A DNA stretch of 13,234 nt from JAHDCJ01 sp039028895 (lineage in GTDB: Bacteria > Bacteroidota > Bacteroidia > Chitinophagales > Saprospiraceae), in the NCBI GenBank assembly GCA_039028895.1, contig JBCCHF010000077.1, forward strand, positions 1 through 13,234, in the 5' to 3' direction. The position numbers were made by a program, and so were the translations under genes. The notes under the pieces are model-generated. The model searched no databases and was not told the DNA's origin. It saw only the letters and a program-made list of their open reading frames with translations. Shown here piece by piece: positions 1 to 7,708 of this stretch (the first letter of the stretch is position 1; each line of letters starts with the position of its first letter).

Positions 1-1257
1 GGACAGAAAATGTGGATCACTAATGGTGGTGTGGCCGATGTATTTGTGGTGTTCGCAAAAATTGATGGTGAAAAATTTACCGCTTTCATCGTAGAAGCCG
101 ATTGGGAAGGTGTAAGCCGCGGAGCAGAAGAAGATAAACTCGGTATCAAAGGTTCTTCTACCTGTCAGATCTTTTTTGAAAATGTAAAAGTGCCTGTTGA
201 AAATGTGTTGGGTGATATTGGTCGAGGACATGTCATCGCTTTTAACATCCTCAATATTGGCCGCCTGAAACTTGGAGCAGGTACAATAGGAGCATCAAAA
301 CTGATTTCAACATCAGCAATCCAATACGCCAATGAGCGCAAACAGTTTTCCAGGTCAATTGGAGAATTCGGCGCCATTAAGCAGAAACTTGCCGAACAGG
401 CCATTCGCATTTTCGTAGCCGAATCGGCCCTTTACAGGGCTTCAGCCGATATACAGGCAATGGAAGAAAAATTGTTGCTCGAAGGTAAATCCTATAACGA
501 CGCACTTCTGGGAGCAGCAGAAGAATATGCAATCGAATGTGCCATCCTGAAAGTTGTTTGTTCTGAAGTCCTTGATTTTGTGGTAGATGAAGGCGTTCAG
601 GTGTATGGTGGAATGGGTTTTTCAGAAGAAGCACCAATGGCTCGCGCATACCGTGATGCAAGGATCAACCGCATCTTCGAAGGGACTAACGAAATTAACA
701 GGATGCTTGTCATTGATATGCTTCTTAAAAGAGCCATGAGAGGCCATCTCGATATCATGAATCCGGCACTCGCCGTCCAGAAAGAACTAATGAGCCCGCC
801 TACATTTGGTAATTCTAATGCCGATGAAATTTTCCACAGCGAAAAGCAGGCGGTTCGAAATATGAAAAAAGCTGTGCTCATGACGCTTGGAGCAACGGCC
901 AAAGAAATGATGCAGCAGTTAAAAGATGAACAAGAGATCCTCATGTATCTTTCAGATATGATCGCTGATGTCTACAACGCTGAATCAGTCATCCTCAGAA
1001 CGGAGAAACTGGTCGACCTCAGAGGTGAAGACCAATGCAAACGAGAAGCTGATATGATGCGGGTTTATGTTGCCGATGCAGTGGAAAGACTCGGACTCAA
1101 TGGTCGAAACGCCATTCGGGCATGGGCAGAAGGCGATATGCGTAAAATGCTGCTAACCGGCCTAAAGCGATTCACCGAGTTTGAAGGGATTAATACAAAA
1201 AAGGCCAGGCGTCGTATCGCTGATCACCTGAGAGCAGCAAACGAATATAAGTTCTAA
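1..1257 (+). CDS. Acyl-CoA dehydrogenase, C-terminal part (5' end outside window)
   Basis: Flavoenzyme that oxidises acyl-CoA to trans-2-enoyl-CoA in fatty-acid beta-oxidation, in the cytoplasm. The frame is already open at base 1, reading GQKMWITNGG, a conserved acyl-CoA dehydrogenase motif, so the first ATG (base 10) is an internal Met and the real start lies upstream. Counting from that Met, visible family signatures are RKQFSRSIGEFGAIKQKLAE near residue 110 (FAD-binding helix region), QVYGGMGF near residue 198, and IFEGTNEINR, whose Glu224 (codon 679-681) aligns with the catalytic base of the family. About 160 residues follow this motif, an extra helical C-terminal domain like that of very-long-chain acyl-CoA dehydrogenase/ACAD9 and of the roughly 600-residue Bacteroidota enzymes. 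Chain-length specificity cannot be read from the sequence. The gene converges on the minus-strand gene ending at 1332. Confidence 0.95.
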   Translation, partial: GQKMWITNGGVADVFVVFAKIDGEKFTAFIVEADWEGVSRGAEEDKLGIKGSSTCQIFFENVKVPVENVLGDIGRGHVIAFNILNIGRLKLGAGTIGASKLISTSAIQYANERKQFSRSIGEFGAIKQKLAEQAIRIFVAESALYRASADIQAMEEKLLLEGKSYNDALLGAAEEYAIECAILKVVCSEVLDFVVDEGVQVYGGMGFSEEAPMARAYRDARINRIFEGTNEINRMLVIDMLLKRAMRGHLDIMNPALAVQKELMSPPTFGNSNADEIFHSEKQAVRNMKKAVLMTLGATAKEMMQQLKDEQEILMYLSDMIADVYNAESVILRTEKLVDLRGEDQCKREADMMRVYVADAVERLGLNGRNAIRAWAEGDMRKMLLTGLKRFTEFEGINTKKARRRIADHLRAANEYKF

Positions 1258-1286
1258 CAAAAAATCTAATAGCATAATTTAGGATG

Positions 1287-1327
1287 GACGGGGTTTTGGG
1301 GAGTTATGTTTTCCCGAAAACCCTGTC
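1287..1327. terminator. Hairpin between two convergent genes
   Basis: The arms 1287-1303 and 1311-1327 pair over 17 positions with one G:G mismatch and two G:U pairs (gacggggtttt against aaaaccctgtc is the core). It lies 29 bp after the stop of the acyl-CoA dehydrogenase and 4 bp after the stop of the minus-strand gene. No clear T-run follows on either strand, so termination is inferred from location and stem strength. Confidence 0.55.
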
Positions 1328-1331
1328 TGCG

Positions 1332-1931
1332 TTATGCGCGATCATCTTCGGAGGAGCTGCAAAACCGCTTGAAACTTGGGTTTTCCTGTCCAAACTTGCC
1401 GCCATCCATTTTTTGATACGTCTGCTGTTCTTTTTTGATGATAATCGTCTTAGGGAACCCTTCATTCTGATCGTCGTGCCAGGTGGCATTGAATAGCTTG
1501 TTGATATTCTTGATGTCAAATTCTATCCTGCCAATGCTTATCCAATTGTCACTGGTAACAAATACTCCGGGCCCTGAGGCTAGAACTACATTATACGACA
1601 CTAAACTACCTTTAGTCCCTACCATCGTATGAGGATTGTACATTGAAGGTGCTGTTTCTCCCTGCACCAGTCCAGAAAGCTCAAGTTCCTTCTGCAATTT
1701 TGGATTTTCAACAACTTCAGGATCAAATGTGAATCTGTAATTTTGACTGGCTAAATGAAAGCCTTTGGTTCCTTCACTTGCTTTGATCTCAATATCAACA
1801 AAGGCTTTCTTTTTGATGCAATCTACCTTTTGTGTGATCAGACGCACTTCGAATTGTGAAGCTTGACCTATGACCGTTAAACTCCAACTAAAGGCAAAAA
1901 AGAAAAACTGGATTTTTGTTAAAATATGCAT
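1332..1931 (-). CDS. Small secreted protein, cohesin-like beta-sandwich
   Basis: 199 residues. The N-terminus (MHILTKIQ, then a Phe-rich hydrophobic run to about residue 24, ending IGQA) is a signal peptide, so the protein is exported. The mature part carries one domain of the kind found at the N-terminus of many large Bacteroidota surface proteins: KAFVDIEIKAS near residue 44, then YRFTFDPEVVENPKL, then SVGR-like ISIGRIEFDI near residue 130. This resembles the cohesin/carbohydrate-binding fold that reads 'vdv.ik.......l....f.l.yd...l', but the similarity is judged by eye. The C-terminal 40 residues are charged and hydrophilic, with no type IX secretion tail and no further domain, which makes it a stand-alone module. 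The start at 1931 is the Met just before the signal peptide. The gene lies 77 bp downstream of the strictosidine synthase-like gene on the same strand and may share its transcript. Function unknown. Confidence 0.75.
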   Translation of the reverse strand: MHILTKIQFFFFAFSWSLTVIGQASQFEVRLITQKVDCIKKKAFVDIEIKASEGTKGFHLASQNYRFTFDPEVVENPKLQKELELSGLVQGETAPSMYNPHTMVGTKGSLVSYNVVLASGPGVFVTSDNWISIGRIEFDIKNINKLFNATWHDDQNEGFPKTIIIKKEQQTYQKMDGGKFGQENPSFKRFCSSSEDDRA

Positions 1932-2008
1932 ACACTAAACGTCTCGTTTTTTGGTGGACTCCTATTTCTATGGATATGCTTATTTCAGGTTACATACCCA
2001 AAAGAATA

Positions 2009-3079
2009 TCACTTAACGGGTACTTTAATTTTCGCGAAAGCAGGCTCTACCAGGCTGCCAAGAAAAATTTCGTCGCCAAATTGCTGAACACTGGTTACCT
2101 GTGAAAAAGGACCTGCTGGATCCTGCAAGTTATAGATGACGTTGCCACCATGGTCAAGACCTAAGACAAACCCGTATCTCGTGGCTTTTGGATGCATCCA
2201 CTTAGGAAAACGCAACATGATCTTTTTCATAAATGGAGAGGCATGCAATTGGTCAACTGAGGCTTTTCTGGGAGAAGGAAGGGCCACCCAGAAAATATCA
2301 TCACCATTGAAAGAAACGCCATCGGGGAATCCGGGAAGGTTGTCAATGAAAATATCAGATTGCCCTTTATTAGGACCATCGACCCAGTATCTGGTTATTC
2401 GATATCGGCCGGTTTCATTGACCAATACAAAGTCGTTGTTTTTGCTTACCGCAATGCCATTGGCGAAGTAAAGATCTTCTAACAATACTTCAGTTGATTT
2501 CGTGGATGGATCATAAACCAGCAACCTGCCATAAGGCCTTTGTTCCATCAGGTCCATCACGAAATCGTGTACCCCCCATTTCCATGAGGCATCACTAAAA
2601 TAGATCTTGCCATCAGGGGCAATCTCCAGATCATCTGTAAAGGCAAATGGCTTTCCATTTGCTTCGGTCGATAAGACCTCTATTTTTCCGGCTTTGGAAA
2701 CAGATAAAAGCCCTTTTACGGCATCTGCAACAATAAGATGACCAGTCGAATCGAAATGCAGTCCAAGTGGTCGGCCTTTGGTGTCAGCAAAAATGCTGGC
2801 TTCCTTATCCCCAGGTTTCCAGGTTAAGATCTTACCTTCTTCGACTCCGGCAAATATCTGGCCGCTGCTATCGATGGCAATATCTTCTGGTCCGTGATAT
2901 TCACCAGTAGAGATGATCTCAATATTCGCCAGGTAATCATTAATGGCATAATCACCTTCCATAAGAGGTGGTGCAGGAGCCTCCCATTTTACAGGATCTA
3001 CATCTATCGGCCAAAACAAAAGGTATAGAATGGCAAGCCCTAGAATTAGCAATAAAAGTTTCCAGAAAGTAAATTTCAT
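2009..3079 (-). CDS. Membrane-anchored strictosidine synthase/SMP-30-like six-bladed propeller protein
   Basis: 356 residues. Residues 5-23 form one hydrophobic segment after MKFTFWK, followed by a Pro-rich linker, so the protein is probably an N-terminally anchored periplasmic protein (topology inferred). The rest is a propeller of the SMP-30/gluconolactonase/strictosidine synthase superfamily: GPEDIAIDSSGQIFAG (first blade), FTDDLEIAPDGKIYFSDAS, then FANGIAVSKNNDFVLVNETG with RITRYWV and NLPGFPDGVSF, which together are the signature of the APMAP/strictosidine synthase-like group. Members with known activity are lactonases, arylesterases or the plant alkaloid synthase; bacterial ones are mostly uncharacterised, so the substrate is unknown. 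Length is normal for the family. It is divergent from the sensor kinase gene, and a good -7 element lies 26-33 bp before its start. Confidence 0.88.
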   Translation of the reverse strand: MKFTFWKLLLLILGLAILYLLFWPIDVDPVKWEAPAPPLMEGDYAINDYLANIEIISTGEYHGPEDIAIDSSGQIFAGVEEGKILTWKPGDKEASIFADTKGRPLGLHFDSTGHLIVADAVKGLLSVSKAGKIEVLSTEANGKPFAFTDDLEIAPDGKIYFSDASWKWGVHDFVMDLMEQRPYGRLLVYDPSTKSTEVLLEDLYFANGIAVSKNNDFVLVNETGRYRITRYWVDGPNKGQSDIFIDNLPGFPDGVSFNGDDIFWVALPSPRKASVDQLHASPFMKKIMLRFPKWMHPKATRYGFVLGLDHGGNVIYNLQDPAGPFSQVTSVQQFGDEIFLGSLVEPAFAKIKVPVK

Positions 3080-3104
3080 AATCTAGGTTTTTGGGTGGTT
3101 TTAC

Positions 3105-3112
3105 CAAAGGTA
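3105..3112 (-). promoter_or_regulatory. Bacteroidota -7 promoter element upstream of the propeller gene
   Basis: On the minus strand the sequence reads TACCTTTG, a full match to TAnnTTTG, ending 26 bp before the ATG at 3079. Transcription would begin about 6-8 bp downstream, giving a leader of about 20 nt. I do not see a TTTG -33 box at the expected 19-bp spacing. The plus strand of the same spacer has CATATTTG at 3119-3126 (one mismatch), a possible -7 element for the divergent kinase gene. Confidence 0.5.
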
Positions 3113-3162
3113 CGGTAACATATTTGGTTTTATAGGGCACGTAATTAATAACTACACAGCCC

Positions 3163-6081
3163 GTGAAACTTAAAGAACTTAAAATAACACTTACCAGCCT
3201 TGTCTTTTTTCTTTTTTTCTGTTTACCAGGAAAAACTCAGGCTCCGGTTTTTAAAAATTATTCGATCCCTGAAGGCCTGCCTTCTGCCATGGTGTATTAT
3301 GCTTTTGAAGACTCCAGAAATTTTATGTGGTTTGGCACAGATAAAGGCGTAAGTCGTTTCAATGGCACCACATTTGAAAATTTTACAACTAAAGATGGTC
3401 TTTCAGATAATGAGGTTTTTAAAATATTCGAAGATTCTTCAGCTCGAATATGGTTCCTGACTTTTAACGGCCGTTTATCATACTACAAGGGGGGCAAATT
3501 CTATGACCGTCGGAATGACCCGGTACTCAGTAAGGTGGACCCGGGATCATATGCCCACTTTATGTTCGAAGATTCCAAAGGGAGAATTTGGGTGGCTACG
3601 GATCGTTCAGGAATCGTTATGATTGACGGAGAGCATGTCGAACAATGGATTAATAAAGACGGTGTTAATCTAACCCATCCACTTTATGTGTTTGAATACG
3701 AACAGGAAGTTTATGGTCTATGTCGCAATTCTGTGTTTTCCTTAACGGGAAAATCTGAAGAGCTGATTAGGCTGAAGGCGGGAGCAACTCATCAACATGC
3801 GGTAGCTATGCCAACTGATACCAGTTTGTTTTATGTGCATCCACTCGTTCCTGATAAAGGGATGGAAATTTGGGATTTTTCATTGAATGGATTTGAGCAC
3901 AAAGTGGAATCTCATCCTGAATTTGATATAAAATGGAGTTTCGTTAATGTCAATATTGATTTTGAGAAAAACATTTGGATTGGGACAAATAATGGCGCTT
4001 ACTTACTCGACGAGAACCGCAAATCCATCAAACAAACGCTCCTTAAAGGAAAACCTGTCACAAGCGTAGCGCGTGACTTTGAGGGTAATTACTGGTTTAC
4101 CACCCTTAACCAGGGTATCTTTTTTGCCTCCAATATTGGTCAACTCTCTTATCATCATGATTCTCCTTCGGGAGAAGCTAAAGTGTTTTCTGTTTATCCT
4201 GATACTGATGGAAGTGTGTATTTCGGCAAGCAAAAAGGCATGTTTAAAATTACTGATGGAGGAGCGACTTCGGTTTCTATTGACGGATTACAATTTGACC
4301 GTGTAACTTGCATTCTTAACTCAAATGGTCGTTTGTTTTTTGGCGCTGATCAGGGCTTCTTTGTCTATGAAGATGGCATATTGACCCAATTGAATGGGTA
4401 TCAGGCCAAGTTTTTTTCCGAGTTAGACCAAAGTCGGCTTATTTCTGGTACTGGAAGAGTTTGTTTCCTGGTTACCCTTCCTGAAAAAGGTGACTCTTCC
4501 TATGATTATAGGATGGATACAGTTTATGCATCACGTTCTTTTTGTGCCTTGCCTTTAAATGATACCACAGCATGGATCGGTACAAATTCTGGTGTAAAAC
4601 AACTAGCGATATCTGGTGATAATTATAACTTAAAAGATGTTTTGCCAGATGTTAATATCAGGATTAATGGCTTGGCATTGACCAAACAAGGTATCTGGCT
4701 GAGCTCTGACGTTGAAGGGTTATTTCTGTATCAGAATCAGGACATCGTGCCGGTAAGATTGGAAGGCCTTAATCATGTAATCATTCATAAAATACTTGCT
4801 GATCCGGTAAGTGGACTGTGGATAGGCTCCAATCTAGGATTATTCAAACTCGAGGGGCGACCGGGGAATTATAAGCTCCGCAGTTTTTCCGCAATTGACG
4901 GCATCGCTTCAGACCAAATCAATGACATGAGTTTTTCAGGAGATACCCTATGGCTGGCTACTGGAAAAGGTGTGACCGCATTTTTTGAAAAACAGGTCAA
5001 AGAAAATAATGTACCACCAAAAATTTATCTGCGTAAGATTGCCGTAGACAATATGGAGGTTACTCCCGAAAAAAACCAACGCTTTTCACATAAGGAAAAC
5101 GATATCCGCATCGAACTGTCCGGTATCTCGTACCATAGCAACGGTGATCTTCAATTTCGCTATCGACTGAATACTGATGAAGAATGGTCATTTACCCAAA
5201 ACAGAATCCTCGAACTCAATAGTTTGACCCCCGATCGATACAGCATTGAAGTTCAAGCCATCAACCCTGGAGGAATAGTCTCTGAAAACACGATCAATTT
5301 TGAGTTTAAGATTGATAAACCAGTATGGCGTCAGGCCTGGTTTATTATTCTTTGTGTCTTGACAGGATTATTTCTTGCGTTGGCAGTTTATGCCTATCAA
5401 CACTATAATTTTGAAAAGCGAACACAATTGACCAAACAGTTGTCAGAATCAAGGCAGAAAGCATTGAGGGCCCAGATACGCCCACATTTTATTGCCAATG
5501 CCCTGAATTCAATCCAGGAACTTTTCCTTACCGGAAATGTGGAAAGAGCTAATGAGTATTTAGCAGATTTTGGTGAATTGGTAAGAGCAACACTACACAA
5601 TTCACAAAGCGCATTGGTGACTTTCGCTGAAGAGTTTAAATTGCTGGAGCTCTACCTGAAACTCGAATCGTTACGTGTAGATCGCAAATTCAGATATGCT
5701 ATCAAAATAGATCCTGAAATAGATATTTTCCACACCAAGGTGCCAAGTTTACTTTTTCAACCATTTTTGGAGAATGCCATTTGGCACGGTATCCTGCCAA
5801 ATGATGCTGATGGGATGATCAACATTGATATAAAAAAAGAAGGTGGTTTCATCAATGGTGTAGTCGAGGATAACGGCATCGGAAGAGCCCATTCCGCAGT
5901 TTTAAAAAAGAATTTCCCCAAAAAACATAACTCAATGGGGATAAAGATCACCAAAGAACGACTAAGGTTACTCACAGAAAAAATCGAAACGTCAGAGCTC
6001 TTGAAAATCGAAGACCTGAAAGACGAAAACGGTGATTCGTCCGGTACCAGGGTGACCCTGAAAATTCCGATAGGGATATAA
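3163..6081 (+). CDS. Sensor histidine kinase: Reg_prop beta-propeller, Y_Y_Y domain, LytS/YehU-type kinase
   Basis: 972 residues. The start is GTG at 3163; an in-frame stop at 3142-3144 rules out anything further upstream, and a signal peptide (MKLKELKITL then a hydrophobic run to GKTQA) follows at once. Residues about 27-640 are repeats of the two-component regulator propeller type, each with an IWxGT-like strand (for example MWFGTDKGVSRFNG, IWIGTNNGAYLL, LWIGSNLGLFKLEG). A Y_Y_Y-like Ig domain spans about 641-718 (FRYRLN, PDRYSIEVQAINPGG). One membrane helix lies at about 726-747. The cytoplasmic part has the LytS-family H-box QIRPHFIANALNSIQ with His775 as phospho-acceptor, an N-box FLENAIWHGI (Asn871), the G1 motif EDNGIG (Asp903) and a C-terminal GTRVTLKIP. 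The H-box departs from the common NPHFLFNSLN. The ligand is unknown; propellers of this type often sense polysaccharide fragments, but there is no SusCD pair here. Its cognate regulator follows. Confidence 0.93.
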   Translation: MKLKELKITLTSLVFFLFFCLPGKTQAPVFKNYSIPEGLPSAMVYYAFEDSRNFMWFGTDKGVSRFNGTTFENFTTKDGLSDNEVFKIFEDSSARIWFLTFNGRLSYYKGGKFYDRRNDPVLSKVDPGSYAHFMFEDSKGRIWVATDRSGIVMIDGEHVEQWINKDGVNLTHPLYVFEYEQEVYGLCRNSVFSLTGKSEELIRLKAGATHQHAVAMPTDTSLFYVHPLVPDKGMEIWDFSLNGFEHKVESHPEFDIKWSFVNVNIDFEKNIWIGTNNGAYLLDENRKSIKQTLLKGKPVTSVARDFEGNYWFTTLNQGIFFASNIGQLSYHHDSPSGEAKVFSVYPDTDGSVYFGKQKGMFKITDGGATSVSIDGLQFDRVTCILNSNGRLFFGADQGFFVYEDGILTQLNGYQAKFFSELDQSRLISGTGRVCFLVTLPEKGDSSYDYRMDTVYASRSFCALPLNDTTAWIGTNSGVKQLAISGDNYNLKDVLPDVNIRINGLALTKQGIWLSSDVEGLFLYQNQDIVPVRLEGLNHVIIHKILADPVSGLWIGSNLGLFKLEGRPGNYKLRSFSAIDGIASDQINDMSFSGDTLWLATGKGVTAFFEKQVKENNVPPKIYLRKIAVDNMEVTPEKNQRFSHKENDIRIELSGISYHSNGDLQFRYRLNTDEEWSFTQNRILELNSLTPDRYSIEVQAINPGGIVSENTINFEFKIDKPVWRQAWFIILCVLTGLFLALAVYAYQHYNFEKRTQLTKQLSESRQKALRAQIRPHFIANALNSIQELFLTGNVERANEYLADFGELVRATLHNSQSALVTFAEEFKLLELYLKLESLRVDRKFRYAIKIDPEIDIFHTKVPSLLFQPFLENAIWHGILPNDADGMINIDIKKEGGFINGVVEDNGIGRAHSAVLKKNFPKKHNSMGIKITKERLRLLTEKIETSELLKIEDLKDENGDSSGTRVTLKIPIGI

Positions 6082-6099
6082 TTTATTAGAAAGTATCTT

Positions 6100-6274
6100 A
6101 TTCAACATTCAACATTCAACATTCAACATTCAACATTCAACAATCAACAATCAACAATCAACAATCAGCAATCAGCAATCAGCAATCAGCAATCAGCAAT
6201 CAGCAATCAGCAATCAACAATCAACAATCAACAATCAACAATCAACAATCAACAATCAGCAATCAGCAATCAGA
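6100..6274 (+). repeat. 25-unit tandem array of a 7-bp repeat between kinase and regulator
   Basis: Reading from 6100 the units are: ATTCAAC x6 (6100-6141), AATCAAC x3 (6142-6162), AATCAGC x7 (6163-6211), AATCAAC x6 (6212-6253), AATCAGC x2 (6254-6267), then a last unit AATCAGA (6268-6274) that matches six of seven bases. The three variants differ at position 2 or 6 and occur in pure blocks, as expected from slipped-strand expansion. The array starts 18 bp after the kinase stop and ends one base before the ATG of the regulator, so it makes up nearly the whole spacer and the entire immediate leader of the regulator. The plus strand has no stop codon in any frame within the array; the minus strand has stops in every frame. 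Copy number is a likely site of variation between strains (inferred). Confidence 0.97.
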
Positions 6275-6275
6275 T

Positions 6276-7031
6276 ATGAAGATTAAAACCTTATTAGTTG
6301 ACGACGAGCCCCGCGCCAGAAATACAGTACGCACATTTATAGATAAATTCATCGATGATGTAGAAGTAATAGGGGAGGCGGTATCCGTTGAAAGTGGTAT
6401 CGAGGCCATTGAAAGATTAAAGCCAGACCTCGTTTTATTGGATATCGATCTTCAGGTTGGTACCGGTTTTGATTTACTGGAAAGTTTTGAGACAATAACC
6501 TTTGAAGTGATTTTCATTACCGCATTTGATGAATATGCGATTAATGCTTTTCGCTTTTCAGCGGTTGACTATTTATTGAAACCTGTAAAAATTTCTGAGT
6601 TACGTGAAGCGATTGAACGGGTAAAAGAAAAGCTGAAAAAACCTGTTGAAAAAATGAATTTCAAGGTATTGACGGAAAGCGTAAAAATTGGAAATGGGTT
6701 TCAAAAGATGGTAATCCCAACGACTTCGGGGTTTGAAGTCCTGAATATCAAAGACATTGTTCGGTTTCAGTCGGCCAGGAATTATACCGAAATTTTTATG
6801 GCGAACAATAAAAAAATTGTGGTTTCAAAAACCATGAAAAAATTTGAAGCTCTGTTTTCAAAAATTGGATTTATCCGTATCCATCGTTCCCATCTGATCA
6901 ATCCGGATCATGTGGTTCGGTTTATTAAACGTTTTGGCGGAGAAGTCGAAATGACAGATGGTGCAATTCTACCAGTATCTCCCGATAAAAAACCTCTTTT
7001 GATAGGGCAATTTTTTTCCATCCGTCAATAA
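6276..7031 (+). CDS. LytTR-family response regulator, partner of the upstream kinase
   Basis: 251 residues. The receiver domain (about 1-120) has the acidic pair Asp9-Asp10 in LLVDDEPRARN, the phospho-acceptor Asp56 in DLVLLDIDLQ, Thr82 in FITAFDEYA, and Lys102 in YLLKPVK, so all key residues are present. A linker of about 25 residues leads to a LytTR DNA-binding domain (about 145-250): VIRFQ-like DIVRFQSARNYTEIF, then FIRIHRSHLINPDHV, which is typical of the AlgR/AgrA/LytR class. LytTR regulators paired with LytS/YehU-type kinases usually activate a small number of nearby or unlinked promoters. The start at 6276 gives the standard MKIKTLLVDDEP N-terminus; the frame stays open upstream through the repeat array back to 6090 but has no ATG, GTG or TTG there. 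Probably co-transcribed with the kinase across the array, since no promoter can be seen in the gap. Confidence 0.95.
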   Translation: MKIKTLLVDDEPRARNTVRTFIDKFIDDVEVIGEAVSVESGIEAIERLKPDLVLLDIDLQVGTGFDLLESFETITFEVIFITAFDEYAINAFRFSAVDYLLKPVKISELREAIERVKEKLKKPVEKMNFKVLTESVKIGNGFQKMVIPTTSGFEVLNIKDIVRFQSARNYTEIFMANNKKIVVSKTMKKFEALFSKIGFIRIHRSHLINPDHVVRFIKRFGGEVEMTDGAILPVSPDKKPLLIGQFFSIRQ

Positions 7032-7154
7032 TCCCCGATAATCAAAACTGTGTTTTCATCCCGGAAGGTTCCACTCCTGGTAATCTCTTCGGTATCGAAT
7101 AATAATGCCTGCTAAATTGGAGTTGATGAAATTATTCCTTCAATTAAAAACAAA

Positions 7155-7580
7155 ATGATGAAAGCGAAATTTAAAACAGTACTGCTTTGTTTAGCCATGA
7201 CATTCGCAGGAGGAATGGCAATGGCTCAATGTTCCATTCTTCAACTAGATGACTACTCATTCGGGGCACAACCATTATGGATCGCTGGTGAAAACGCGAC
7301 AAGCACTTATATCAGCACTTACCAGGCCTTTAACGGTACAGTAGATCATAAGTGGGCCCTACCAGCTTACGGAACAATCACTTCGGAGACTGTAAACCAG
7401 GGCAGCCTCACACGCACCTGGATAGAAGTGGAATGGGATAATGTGCCGCAAGGTGGCCCAGCCTATGTCATTGACAACATTGAGATCAAAACTTTTGATG
7501 CCTACGGTTGCTATGATACTCAGATTCATACTGTGATTATCATAAAGACTACCCACCCGGCCTATTCCTACTTTTTCTAG
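7155..7580 (+). CDS. Small secreted PKD-like domain protein, paralogue 1
   Basis: 141 residues. A signal peptide ends at MAMA before Gln-Cys; the bases before Cys do not form a lipobox, so cleavage by signal peptidase I is more likely than lipidation. The mature protein of about 117 residues seems to be one Ig-like fold: HKWALPAYGTI, then WIEVEWDN and HTVIIIK, the pattern of the Bacteroidota PKD-like domain (W..P.G.TI....., I.V.W). Two Cys (in AQCSIL and YGCYDT) could form a disulfide. The chain ends HPAYSYFF, with a terminal Phe. ATG occurs twice in a row (7155 and 7158) and either may be used. The next gene is a diverged copy of the same length. It follows the regulator by 123 bp. No function is known; the domain assignment is by eye. 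Confidence 0.85.
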   Translation: MMKAKFKTVLLCLAMTFAGGMAMAQCSILQLDDYSFGAQPLWIAGENATSTYISTYQAFNGTVDHKWALPAYGTITSETVNQGSLTRTWIEVEWDNVPQGGPAYVIDNIEIKTFDAYGCYDTQIHTVIIIKTTHPAYSYFF

Positions 7581-7629
7581 AATTTTTGATAACCGAAGTC
7601 AGCCTTTTGTCCTGTCGATATACCAGTAT

Positions 7630-7663
7630 GCTAATCGGGCTAAATAGGCATATGAATTAGCCC
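7630..7663 (+). other. Inverted repeats between the two paralogues
   Basis: GGGCTAA at 7637-7643 pairs perfectly with TTAGCCC at 7657-7663 across a 13-nt loop. An overlapping alternative pairs GCTAAT (7630-7635) with ATTAGC (7656-7661), so the two stems exclude each other. No strong T-run follows, only a scattered TTTGTTAAATTAATTTT. It could be a weak terminator or processing stem after paralogue 1, or an operator for paralogue 2. Confidence 0.4.
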
Positions 7664-7708
7664 TAGCTTGCCTTTGTTAAATTAATTTTCACTTAAAGAT
7701 CAAATGTT

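Noticed and set aside
165..944. Three long minus-strand open frames opposite the acyl-CoA dehydrogenase.
   Set aside because: The plus-strand frame carries all the family motifs; the antisense products have no recognisable features.
2952..3140. A minus-strand open frame spanning the divergent promoter and the first part of the propeller gene.
   Set aside because: It overlaps the signal-anchor coding part of the propeller protein in another frame and has no features of its own.
6100..6274. The dense repeat looked at first like a CRISPR array.
   Set aside because: Units are 7 bp and directly contiguous, with no unique spacers, no palindromic repeat and no cas genes.
6090..6275. Translation of the heptamer array as an N-terminal extension of the regulator.
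   Set aside because: The frame is open back to 6090 but contains no ATG, GTG or TTG, and the receiver domain begins in the usual way at 6276.
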